Assembly: GCA_963556495.2 (NCBI GenBank)
Contig: OY747716.1
Coordinates: 49,495,818 to 49,559,817 of the forward strand
Reading direction: 5' to 3'
Length of the DNA stretch: 64,000 nucleotides
DNA from: Valencia hispanica
Lineage: Eukaryota > Chordata > Actinopteri > Cyprinodontiformes > Valenciidae
The notes under the pieces are model-generated. The model searched no databases, was not told where the DNA came from, and saw only the letters and a list, made by a program, of their open reading frames with translations. The translations under genes and the position numbers were made by a program. Below are positions 25,950 to 38,600 of the stretch, piece by piece (positions within the stretch are counted from its first letter, which is position 1; each line of letters opens with the position of its first letter).

Positions 25950-28900
25950 TAACACCTGGGCTAGTCCCTGACCTAGCACCTGAGCTACCACCTGAGCTAA
26001 CACCTTGACTAAGACCTGTGTTAGCACCTGAGCTAACACCTGAGCTAACACCTGAGCTAGCACCTGAGCTAACAGCTGGGCTAGTCCCTGAGCTAGCTTC
26101 TGAGCTAACACCTGGGCTAGCCCCATAGCTAACAGCTGACCTAGCACCTGAGCTAACACCTGAGCTAACACCTGAGCTAGCACCTGAGCTAACACCTGGG
26201 CTAGTCCCTGAGCGAGCACCTGAGCTAACACCTGGGCTAGCCTCTGTGCTAACAGTTGAGCTAACAACTGAGCTAACACCTGAGCTAACACCTGGGCTTG
26301 CCCAAGAACTAACACCTGAGCTAACACCTGGTCTAGCACCTGAACTAACACCTGAGCTAAGACCTGAGTTAGCACCTGAGCTAACACCTGAGCTAACACC
26401 TGAGCTAGCACCTGAGCTAACACCTGGGCTAGTCCCTGAGCTAGCTTCTGAGCTAACAAATGGGCTAGCCCCATAGCTAACAGCTGACCTAGCACCTGAG
26501 CTAACACCTGAGCTAACACCTGAGCTAGCACCTGAGCTAACACTTGGGCTAGTCCCTGAGCGAGCACCTGAGCTAACACCTGGGCTAGCCTCTGTGCTAA
26601 CACTTGAGCTAACAACTGAGCTAACACCTGAGCTAACACCTGGGCTTGCCCAAGAACTAACAACTGAGCTAACACCTGGTCTAGCACCTGAACTAACACC
26701 TGAGCTAAGACCTGAGCTAGCAACTGAGCTAACACCTGACCCAGCACCTGAGCTAACACCTGGGCTAACACCTGAGCTAACACCTGAGCTAGCACCTGAG
26801 CTAACACCTGGGCTAGTCCCTGAGCGAGAACCTGAGTTACCACCTGGGCTAGCACCTGTGCTAACACCTGAGCTAGCACCTGAGCTAACACCTGGGCTAG
26901 CCCATTAGCTAACACCTGAGCTAGCTTCTGAGCTAACATTTGAGCTAAAAGCTGGGCTAGCCCCTGAGCTAACACCTGAGCTGGCTTCTGAGCTAACACC
27001 CAGGCAAGCCTCTGGGCTAACACCTGGGCTAACACCTGAGCTAACACCTGGGCTAGTCCCTGAGCGAGCACCTGAGCTAACACCTGGGCTAGCACCTGTG
27101 CTAACACCTCTGCTAGCACCTGAGCTAACACCTGAGCTAACATTTGAGCTAACACCTGGGCTAGCCCCAGAGCTAACACGTGGGCTAGCACCCAAGCTAA
27201 CACTTGAGCTAGCACCTGAGCAAACACCTGAGCTAGCACCTGAGCTAACACCTGAGCTTACACCTGGGTTAGTCCCTAAGCTACAACCTGAGCTACCAGC
27301 TGAGCTACAACATGGGCTAACTGAGGTAGCACCTGAGCTAACACCTGAGCATGGCCCTGAGAAACGACCTGAGCTAAAAGCTGGGCTAGCCCCTGAGCTA
27401 ACACCTGAGCTGGCTTCTGAGCTAACACCTGGGCTAGCCCCTGGGCTAACACCTGGGCTAACACCTGATCTAACACCTGAGCTAACACCTGGGGTCGCTC
27501 ATGAGCTAACACCTTGACTAGCCCCCGAGCTAACACTTGAGCTAACAACTGAGCTAACACCTGAGCTAACACCTGGGCTTGCCCAAGAACTAACACCTGA
27601 GCTAACACCTGGTCTAGCACCTGAACTAGCACCTGAGCTAACACCTGGGCTAGTCCCTGAGCTAGCTTCTGAGCTAACACCTGGGCTAGCCCCATAGCTA
27701 ACAGCTGAGCTAGCACCTGAGTTAGCACCTGAGCTAACACCTGGGCTAGTCCCTGAGCGAGCACCTGGGCTAGTCCCTGAGCGAGCACCTGAGATAACAC
27801 CTGGGCTAGCCCCTGTGCTAACACCTGATCTAGCACCTGAGCTAACACCTGGGCTAGCCCCTGAGCTAACACCTGAGCTTGCTTCTGAGCTAACATCTGA
27901 GCTAACACCTGGGCTAGCCCCAGGGCTAACACCTGAGCTAGCACCTGAGCCAACACCTGGGCTAACACATGAGCTAACACCTGAGCTAGCACCTGAGCTA
28001 ACACCTGAGCTAACACGTGGGCTAGTCCCTGAGCTAGCACCTGAGCTACCACCTGGGCAAGTCCCTGAGCTAACACCTGAACTAGAACCTGAGCTAACAC
28101 CTGGACTAGCCCCTGAGCTAACCCCTGAGCTATCACCTGAGCTAACACCTGGGCTAGCCTGTGTGCTAACACTTGGGATAGCACCTGAGCTAACACCTGG
28201 GCTAGCACCCAACTTAACACCTGAACTAGCACCTGAGCTAACAACTGAGCTAGCACCTGAGCTAACACGTGAGCTTACATCTGGGCTAGTCCCTAAGGTA
28301 CAACCTGAGCTACCAGCTGAGCTACAACCTGGGCTAACTGAGCTAGCACCTGAGCTAACACCTGAGCAGGGCCCTGAGCAAAAACCTGAGCTAAAAGCTG
28401 GGCTAGTCCCTGAGAGAGCACCTGAGCTAACACCTGGGCTAGCACCTTTGCTAATACCTGAGCTGGCGTCTGAGCTAACACCTGGGCAAGCCCTGAGATA
28501 ACACCTGGGCTAACACCTGATCTAACACCTGAGCTAACACCTGGGGTTGCTCGTGAGCTAACACCTGGACTAGCCCCCGAGCTAACACTTGAGCTAACAA
28601 CTGAGCTAACACCTGAGCTAACACCTGGGCTTGCCCAAGAACTAACACCTGAGCTAACACCTGGTCTAGCACCTGAACTAACACCTGAGCTAAGACCTGC
28701 GCTAGCACCTGAGCTAGCACCTGAGCTAACACCTGAGCTAACACCTGGGCTAGCCCCTGTGCTAACACCTGAACTAGCACCTGAGCTAACACCTGGGCTA
28801 ACACATGAGCTAACACCTGAGCAAAAACCTGAGCTAACACCTGAGCTAACACTTGGGCTAGTCCCTGAGCTAGCACTTGAGCTACCACCTGGGCAAGTCC

Positions 28901-31900
28901 CTGAGCTAAGACCTGAACTAGCACCTGAGCTAACACCTGGACTAGCCCCCGAGCTTACCCCTGAGCTAGCACCTGAGCTAACACCTGGGCTAGCCCGTGA
29001 GCTTACACCTGGGATAGCACCTGAGCAAACACCTGGGGTAGCACCCATGCTAACACCTGAGATAGTACCTGAGCTAACACCTGAGCTAGCACCTGAGCTA
29101 ACACCTGAGCTAACACCTGAGCTAAAAACTGAGCTAACACCTTAGTTATTACCTGAGCTGACCCCTGATTTAACACCTGGGGTAGAACCTGAGCTAACAC
29201 ATGGGCAGGCGCATGAGCAAACACCTGGGCTAGTCCCTGAGCTAGCACCTGAGCTAAAAGCTAGGCTAGCCCCTGAGCTAACACCTGAGCTAGCACCTGA
29301 GCAAACACCTGAGCTACCACCTGGGCTAACACCTGACCTACCACATGAGCTAACACCTGGGCTAACACCTGAGATAACATCTGAGCTAATATCTGAACTA
29401 ACACCTGGGGTAGCACCTGAGCTAACACCTGGGCTTGCCCATGAGCTAACACCTGAGCTAACACCTCGGCTAGTCCCTGAGCTAGCTTCTGAGCTAACAA
29501 CTGGGCTAGCCCCATAGCTAACAGCTGACATAGCACCTGAGCTAACACCTGGGCTAACACCTGAGCTAACACCTGAGCTAGCACCTGAGCTAACACCTGG
29601 GCTAGTCCCTGAGCGAGCACCTGGGCTAGTCCCTGAGCGAGCACCTGAGCTAACACCTGAGCTAGCACCTGAGCTAGCACCTGAGCTAACACTTGGGCTA
29701 GTCCCTGAACGAGCACCTAAACTAACACCTGGGCTATAACCTGAGCTAACACCTGGACTAGCCCCCGAGCTAACCCCTGAGCAAACACCTGGGCTAGCCC
29801 GTGAGAAAACACCTGGGATTGCACCTGAGCTAACACCTGGGGTAGCACCCAAGCTAACACCTGAGCAAGCACCTGAGCTATCACCTGAGCTAGCACCTGA
29901 GCTAACACCTGAGCTTACACTTGGAATAGTCCCTAAGCTACAACCTGAGCTACCAGCTAAGCTACAACCTGGGCTAACAACTGAGCTAGCACCTGAGCTA
30001 ACACCTGAGCAAGGCCCCTAGCAAGCACCTGAGCTAAAAGCTGGGCTAGCCCCTGAGCTAACACCTGAGCTAGCACCTGAGCTAACACCGGATGCTAGTC
30101 CCTGTGCTAGCACCTGAGCTTAAACCTGGGCTAATACCTGGGTTAGCCCTCGAGCAAACATCTGAGCTGGCTTCTGAGCTAACACCTGGGCTAGCCCCTG
30201 AACGAACATCTGAGCAAGCACCAGAGCTAACACCTGAGCTGAAACCTGGGTTAGTCCCTGAGCTACCACCTTTGCTACCACCTCAGCTAATACCTGGGCT
30301 AACACCTGTGCTAACACCTGAGCTAGCACCTGAGCTAAATCCTGGGCTAGCCCCCGAGCTAACACCTGAGCTGGCTTCTGAGCTAACACCTGGGCTAGCC
30401 CCAGAGCTAACAGCTGAGCTAGCACCTGAGCTAAAACCTGGGCTAACACCTGAGCTAACACCTGAGCTAACACCTGGACTAGCCCCCGAGCTAACCCTGA
30501 GCTAACACCTGGCCTAGCCCGTTAGCTAATACCTGGGATAGCACCTGAGCTAACACCTGGGGTAACACCTGAGATAACACCTGACCTAACACCTGAGCTA
30601 ACACCTAGGGTAGCACCTGAGCTAACACCTGGGATAGCCCATGAGCTAACACCTGGGCTAGTCCCTGACCTAGCACCTGAGCTACCACCTGAGCTAACAC
30701 CTTGACTAAGACCTGTGTTAGCACCTGAGCTAACACCTGAGCTAACACCTGAGCTAGCACCTGAGCTAACAGCTGGGCTAGTCCCTGAGCTAGCTTCTGA
30801 GCTAACACCTGGGCTAGCCCCATAGCTAACAGCTGACCTAGCACCTGAGCTAACACCTGAGCTAACACCTGAGCAAGCACCTGAGCTAACACCTGGGCTA
30901 GTCCCTGAGCGAGCACCTGAGCTAGCGTCTGAGCTAACATTTGAGCTAAAAGCTGGGCTAGCCCCTGAGCTAACACCTGAGCTGGCTTCTGAGCTAACAC
31001 CTGGGCTAGCCTCTGGGCTAACACCTGGGCTAACACCTGAGCTAACACCTGAGCTAGCACCTGAGCTAACACCTGGGCTAGTCCCTGAGCGAGCACCTGA
31101 GCTAACACCTGGGCTAGCACCTGTGCTAACACCTGAGCTAGCACCTGAGCTAACACCTGGGCTAGCCCCTGAGCTAACACCTGAGCTAGCTTCTGAGCTA
31201 CCATTTGAGCTAACACCTGGGCTAGCCCCAGAGCTAACACCTGGGCTAGCCCCAGAGCTAACACCTGGGCTAGCACCCAAGCTAACACTTGAGCTAGCAC
31301 CTGAGCTAACACCTGAGCTAGCACCTGAGCTAAAACCTGAGCTTACACCTGGGCTAGTCCCTAAGCTACAACCTGAGCTACAAGCTGAGCTACAACCTGG
31401 GCTAACACCTGAGCTAGCACCTGAGCTAACACCTGGGCTAGCCCCTGAGCTAACACCTGAGCTAGCTTCTGGGCTAACATCTGAGCTAACACCTGGGCTA
31501 GCCCCAAAGCTAACACCTGAGCTAGAACCTGAGCTAACACATGGGCTAACACATGAGCTAACACCTGATCTAACACGAGGGCTAGTCCCTGAACTACCAC
31601 CTGGGCAAGTCCCTGAGCTCAGACCTGAACTAGCACCTGAGCTAAAAGCTGGACAAGCCCCCGAGCTAACCCCTGAGCTAGCACCTGAACACCTGAGCTA
31701 ACACCTGAACTAACACCTGAGCTAGCACCTGAGCTAACAGCTGGGCTAGTCCCTGAGCAAGCTTCTGAGCTAACACCTGGGCTAGCCCCATAGCTAACAG
31801 CTGAGCTAGCACCTTAGCTAACACCTGAGCTAACACCTGAGCTAGCACCTGTGCTAACACCGGGGCTAGTCCCTGAGCTACCACCTGAGCTACCACCTCA

Positions 31901-32252
31901 TCTAACACCTGGGCTAACACCTGTGCTAACACCTTAGCTATCACCTGAGCTAACTCCTGTGCTAACATATGGGCTAGTACCTGAACTAGCACCTGAGCAA
32001 AAACCTGGGCTAGCCCTTGAGCTAACACCTGAGCTAGCACCTGAGCTAAAACCTGGGCTAGCCCCCGAGCTAACACCTGAGCTAGCTTCTGAGCTAACAC
32101 CTGGGCTAGCCCCAGAGCTAAAAGCTGAGCTAGCACCTGAGCTAACACCTGGGCTAGCCCCATAGCTAACAGCTGAGCTAGCACCTGAGCTAACACCTGA
32201 GCTAACACCTGGGCTCGCCCTTATGCTAACACCTGAGCTAACACCTGGGATA
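25950..32252. repeat. Large higher-order block, copy 2 (about 7.6-kb period)
   Basis: This is the right-hand partner of 18,330-25,450. It is shorter because it lacks about 96 bp, 360 bp and a further half kilobase near 31.35 kb. After that last loss the match continues at an offset near 6.8 kb up to the GCCCTTATGCTAAC word (25,425 and 32,217). Long stretches are nearly identical between the copies, so the duplication is recent relative to the divergence between single units. Confidence 0.85.
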
Positions 32253-35200
32253 GCACCCAAGCTAACACCTGAGCTAGCACCTGAGCTAAGACCTTAGCTT
32301 TCACCTGGAATAGTCCTTGAGCTACAACCTGAGCTACAAGCTGATCTACAACCTGGGCTAACACCTGAGCTAGCACCTGAGCTAATACCTGGGCTAGCCC
32401 CTGAGCTAACACATGAGCTAGCTTCTGAGCTAACATCTGAGCTAACACCTGGGCTAGCCCTAAAGCTAACACCTGAGCTAGCACCTGAGTTAACACCTGG
32501 GCTAACACATGAGCTAAAACCTGAGCTAGCACCTCAGCTAACACCTGATCTAACAAGAGGGCTAGTCCCTGAGCTAGCACCTGAGCTACCACCTGGGCAA
32601 GTCCCTGAGCTCAGACCTGAACTAGCACCTGAGCTAAAAGCTGGACTAGCCCCCGAGCTAACCCCTGAGCTAGCACCTGAACTAACACTTGATCTTACAC
32701 CTGAATTAACACCTGAGGTAGCACCTGAGCTAACAGCTGGGCTAGTCCCTGAGCAAGCTTCTGAGCTAACACCTGGGCTAGCCCCATAGATAACAGCTGA
32801 GCTAGCACCTGAGCTAACACCTGAGCTAACACCTGAGCTAGCACCTGAGCTAACACCTGGGCTAGTCCCTGAACGAGCACCTAAACTAACACCTGGGCTA
32901 GCACCTGAGCTAACACCTGGACTAGCCCCCGAGCAAACCCCTGAGCTAACACCTGGGCTAGCCCGTGAGAAAACACCTGGGATTGCACCTAAGCTAACAC
33001 CTGGGGTAGCACCCAAGCTAACACCTGAGAGAGCACCTGAGCTAGCACCTGAGCTAACACCTGAGCTAACACCTGAGCTTACACTTGGAATAGTCCCTAA
33101 GCTACAACCTGAGCTACCAGCTGAGCTACAACCTGGGCTAACAACTGAGCTAGCACCTGAGCTAACACCTGAGCAAGGCCCCTAGCAAGCACCTGAGCTA
33201 AAAGCTGGGCTAGCCCCTGAGCTAACACCTGAGCTAGCACCTGAGCTAACACCGGGGCTAGTCCCTGTGCTAGCACCGGAGCTTAAACCTGGGCTAATAC
33301 CTGGGCTAATCCTCGATCAAACATCTGAGCTTGCTTCTGAGCTAACACCTGGGCTAGCCCCTGAACTAACATCTGAGCAAGCACCAGAGCTAACACCTGA
33401 GCTGAAACCTGGGGTAGTCCCTGAGCTTCCACCTGAGCTACCACCTCAGCTAACACCTGGGCTAACACCTGTGCTAACACCTTAGCTATCACCTGAGCTA
33501 ACTCCTGTGCTAACATCTGGGCTAGTACCTGAACTAGCACCTGAGCAAAAACCTGGGCTAGCCCCTGAGCTAACACCTGAGCTAGCACCTGAGCTAAAAC
33601 CTGGGCTTGCCCCCGAGCTAACACCTGAGCTAGCTTCTGAGCTAACACCTGGGCTAACACCTGAGCTAACACCTGAGCTAACACCTGGACTAGCCCCCGA
33701 GCTAACCCTGAGCTAGCACCTGAGCTAACACCTGGCCTAGCCCGTTAGCTAAAACCTGGGATAGCACCTGAGCTAACACCTGGGGTAACACCTGAGATAA
33801 CACCTGACCTAACACCTGAGCTAACACCTAGGGTAGCACCTGAGCTAACACCTGGGATAGCCCATGAGCTAACACCTGGGCTAGTCCCTGACCTAGCACC
33901 TGAGCTACCACCGTAGCTAACACCTTGACTAAGACCTGTGTTAGCACCTGAGCTAACACCTGAGCTAACACCTGAGCTAGCACCTGAGCTAACAGCTGGG
34001 CTAGTCCCTGAGCTAGCTTCTGAGGTAACACCTGGGCTAGCCCCATAGCTAACAGCTGACCTAGCACCTGAGCTAACACCTGAGCTAACACCTGAGCTTG
34101 CACCTGAGCTAACACCTGGGCTAGTCCCTGAGCGAGCACCTGAGCTAACACTTGGGCTAGCCTCTGTGCTAACACTTGAGCTAACTACTGAGCTAACACC
34201 TGAGCTAACACCTGGTCTAGCACCTGAACAAACACCTGAGACCTGAGCTAGCACCTGAGCTAACACCTGAGCTAACACCTGAGCTAACACCTGAGCTAGC
34301 ACCTGAGCTAACACCTGGGCTAGTCCCTGAGATAGCTTCTGAGCTAACACCTGGGCCAGCCCCATAGCTAACAGCTGAACTAGCACCTGAGCTAACACCT
34401 GAGCTAACACCTGAGCTAGCACCTGAGCTAACACCTGAGCTAACACCTGGGCTAGCCCCTGTACTAACACCTGAGCTAACACCTGGGATAGCACCTGAGC
34501 AAAAACCTGGGGTAGCACCCCAGCTAACACCTGATCAAGCACCTGAGTTAACACCTGAGCTAGCAACTGAGCTAACACCTGAGCTTACACCTGGAATAGT
34601 CCCTAAGGTACAACCTGAGCTACCAGCTGAGCTACAACCTGGGCTAACACCTGAGCTAGCACCTGAGCTAACACCTAGGCTAGTCCCTGTGCTAGCACCT
34701 GAGCTTAAACCTTTGCTAACACCTGGGCTAGCCCTCGATCAAACATCTGAGCTAACTTCTGAGCTAACACCTGGGCTAGCCCCTGAGCTAACACCTGAGC
34801 AAGCACCAGAGCTAAAACCTGGGGAAGTCCCTGAGCTACCACCTGAGATACCACCTCAGCTAACACCTGGGCTAACACTTGTGCTAATACCTTAGCTATC
34901 ACCTGAGCTAACACCTGAGCTAACACCTGGGCTAGCCCCAGAGCTAACAGCTGAGCTAGCACCTGAGTTAACACCTGGGCTAGCCCGTGAGCTAACAACT
35001 GGGATAGCACCTGAGCTAACACCTGCGCTAGCACCCGAGCTAACACCTGAGCTAACAACTGAGCTAACACCTGAGTTATTACCTGAGCTGACCCCTGATA
35101 TAACACCTGGGGTAGACCCTGAGCTAACACATGGGCAGACGCATGAGCAAACACCTGGGCTAGTCCCTGAGCTAGCACCTGAGCTAAAAGCTAGGCTAGC

Positions 35201-35639
35201 CCCTGAGCTAACACCTGAGCTAGCACCTGAGCTAACACCTGAGCTACCACCTGGGCTAACACCTGACCTAACACATGAGCTAAAACCTGGGCTAACACCT
35301 GAGATAACATCTGAGCTAACATCTGAACTAACACCTGGGGTAGCACCTGAGCTAACACCTGGGCTAGCCCATGAGCTAACACCTGAGCTAACACCTGGGC
35401 TAGTCCCTGAGCTAGCTTCTGAGCTAACAACTGGGCTAGCCCCATAGCTAACAGCTGAGCTTGCACCTGAGCTAGCACCTGAGCTAACACCGGGGCTAGT
35501 CCCTGTGCTAGCACTTGAGCTTAAACCTGGGCTAATACCTGGGCTAGCCCTCGATCAAACATCTGAGCTTGCTTCTGAGCTAACACCTGGGCTAGCCCCT
35601 GAACTAACATCTGAGCAAGCACCAGAGCTAACACCTGAG
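32253..35639. repeat. Block shared with 11.95-14.4 kb and with 40.3-42.6 kb
   Basis: The left part pairs with 11,950-14,443 at about 20.3 kb. From about 33.2 kb it pairs with the right at 7,105 bp (GGCCCCTAG, 33,177 and 40,282) and then at 7,141 bp after a 3-unit difference (GCAGACGCAT, 35,135 and 42,276). Both right-hand copies carry the same 5-bp deletion that breaks the unit phase (34,223-34,247 and 41,364-41,388). Sister copies near 36.6, 44.8 and 49.7 kb are intact at that point. Confidence 0.87.
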
Positions 35640-38600
35640 CTAACACCTGGACTAGCCCCCGAGCAAACCCCTGAGCTAACACCTGGGCTAGCCCGTGAGA
35701 AAACACCTGGGATTGCACCTAAGCTAACACCTGGGGTAGCACCCAAGCTAACACCTGAGAGAGCACCTGAGCTAGCACCTGAGCTAACACCTGGGCTAGC
35801 CCCTGAACTAACATCTGAGCAAGCACCAGAGCTAACACCTGAGCTGAAACCTGGGGTAGTTCCTGAGCTACCACCTGAGCTACCACCTCAGCTAACACCT
35901 GGGCTAACACCTGTGCTAACACCTTAGCTATCACCTGAGCTAACTCCTGTGCTAACATCTGGGCTAGTACCTGAACTAGCACCTGAGCAAAAACCTGGGC
36001 TAGCCCCTGAGCTAACACCTGAGCTAGCACCTGAGCTAAAACCTGGGCTTGCCCCCGAGCTAACACCTGAGCTAGCTTCTGAGCTAACACCTGGGCTAGC
36101 CCCAGAGCTAACAGCTGAGCTAGCACCTGAGCTAACACCTGGGCTAACACCTGAGCTAACACCTGAGCTAACACCTGGACTAGCCCCCGAGCTAACCCTG
36201 AGCTAGCACCTGAGCTAACACCTGGCCTAGCCCGTTAGCTAAAACCTGGGATAGCACCTGAGCTAACACCTGGGGTAACACCTGAGCTAACACCTGAGCT
36301 AACAGCTGGGCTAGTCCCTGAGCTAGCTTCTGAGCTAACACCTGGGCTAGCCCCATAGCTAACAGCTGACCTAGCACCTGAGCTAACACCTGAGCTAACA
36401 CCTGAGCTTGCACCTGAGCTAACACCTGGGCTAGTCCCTGAGCGAGCACCTGAGCTAACACTTGGGCTAGCCTCTGTGCTAACACTTGAGCTAACTACTG
36501 AGCTAACACCTGAGCTAACACCTGGGCTTGCCCAAGAACTAACACATGAGCTAACACCTGGTCTAGCACCTGAACTAACACCTGAGCTAAGACCTGAGCT
36601 AGCACCTGAGCTAACACCTGAGCTAACACCTGAGCTAACACCTGAGCTAGCACCTGAGCTAACACCTGGGCTAGTCCCTGAGATAGCTTCTGAGCTAACA
36701 CCTGGGCCAGCCCCATAGCTAACAGCTGAACTAGCACCTGAGCTAACACCTGAGCTAACACCTGAGCTAGCACCTGAGCTAACACCTGAGCTAACACCTG
36801 GGCTAGCCCCTGTGCTAACACCTGAGCTAACACCTGGGATAGCACCTGAGCTAAAACCTGGGGTAGCACCCCAGCTAAAACCTGATCAAGCACCTGAGTT
36901 AACACCTGAGCTAGCACCTGAGCTAACACCTGAGCTTACACCTGGAATAGTCCCTAAGGTACAACCTGAGCTACCAGCTGAGCTACAACCTGGGCTAACA
37001 CCTGAGCTTTCACCTGAGCTAACACCTAGGCTAGTCCCTGTGCTAGCACCTGAGCTTAAACCTTTGCTAACACCTGAGCTAGCCCTCGATCAAACATCTG
37101 AGCTAACTTCTGAGCTAACACCTGGGCTAGCCCCTGAGCTAACACCTGAGCAAGCACCAGAGCTAAAACCTGGGGAAGTCCCTGAGCTACCACCTGCTAC
37201 CACACTTGTGCTAATACCTTAGCTATCACCTGAGCTAACACCTGAGCTAACACCTGGGCTAGCCCCAGAGCTAACAGCTGAGCTAGCACCTGAGTTAACA
37301 CCTGGGCTAGCCCGTGAGCTAACAACTGGGATAGCACCTGAGCTAACACCTGCGCTAGCACCCGAGCTAACACCTGAGCTAACAACTGAGCTAACACCTG
37401 AGTTATTACCTGAGCTGACCCCTGATATAACACCTGGGGTAGACCCTGAGCTAACACATGGGCAGGCGCATGAGCAAACACCTGGGCTAGTCCCTGAGCT
37501 AGCACCTGAGCTAAAAGCTAGGCTAGCCCCTGAGCTAACACCTGAGCTAGCACCTGAGCTAACACCTGAGCTACCACCTGGGCTAACACCTGACCTAACA
37601 CATGAGCTAAAACCTGGGCTAACACCTGAGATAACATATGAGCTAACATCTGAACTAACACCTGGGGTAGCACCTGAGCTAACACCTGGGCTAGCCCATG
37701 AGCTAACACCTGAGCTAACACCTGGGCTAGTCCCTGAGCTAGCTTCTGAGCTAACAACTGGGCTAGCCCCATAGCTAACAGCTGACATAGCACCTGAGCT
37801 AACACCTGAGCTAGCACCTGAGCTAACACCTGGGCTAGTCCCTGAGCGAGCACCTGGGCTAGTCCATGAGCGAGCACCTGAGCTAACACCTGGGCTAGCC
37901 CCTGTGCTAACACCTGAGATAGCACCTGAGCTAAGACCTGGGCTAGCCTCTGAGCTAACACCTGAGCTTGCTTCTGAGCTAACATCTGAGCTAACACCTG
38001 GGCTAGCCCCAGAGCTAACACCTGAGCTAGCACCTGAGCCAACACCTGGGCTAACACATGAGCTAACACCTGAGCTAGCACCTGAGCTAACACCTGAGCT
38101 AACACGTGGGCTAGTCCCTGAGCTAGCACCTGAGCTACCACCTGGGCAAGTCCCTGAGCTAACACCTGAACTAGAACCTGAGCTAACACCTGGACTACCC
38201 CCTGAGCTAACCCCTGAGCTATCACCTGAGCTAACACCTGGGCTAGCCCGTGGGCTAACACCTGGGATAGCACCTGAGCTAACACCTGGGCTAGCACCCA
38301 ACTTAACACCTGAACTAGCACCTGAGCTAACACCTGAGCTAGCACCTGAGCTAACACGTGAGCTTACATCTGGGCTAGTCCCTAAGGTACAACCTGAGCT
38401 ACCAGCTGAGCTACAACCTGGGCTAACTGAGCTAGCACCTGAGCTAACACCTGAGCAGGGCCCTGAGCAACCACCTGAGCTAAAAGCTGGGCTAGTCCCT
38501 GAGCGAGCACCTGAGCTAACACCTGGGCTAGCACCTTTGCTAATACCTGAGCTGGCTTCTGAGCTAACACCTGGGCAAGCCCTGAGCTAACACCTGGGCT

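Noticed and set aside
25428..27251. Long - strand frames of Leu-Ala-Gln-Val repeats (this one 607 codons; many others across the window)
   Set aside because: The complement of the 12-mer has no stop in this frame, so long open stretches are expected by design. They begin and end at phase slips or single substitutions, and the overlapping Ser-Ser-Gly-Val frame is equally open.
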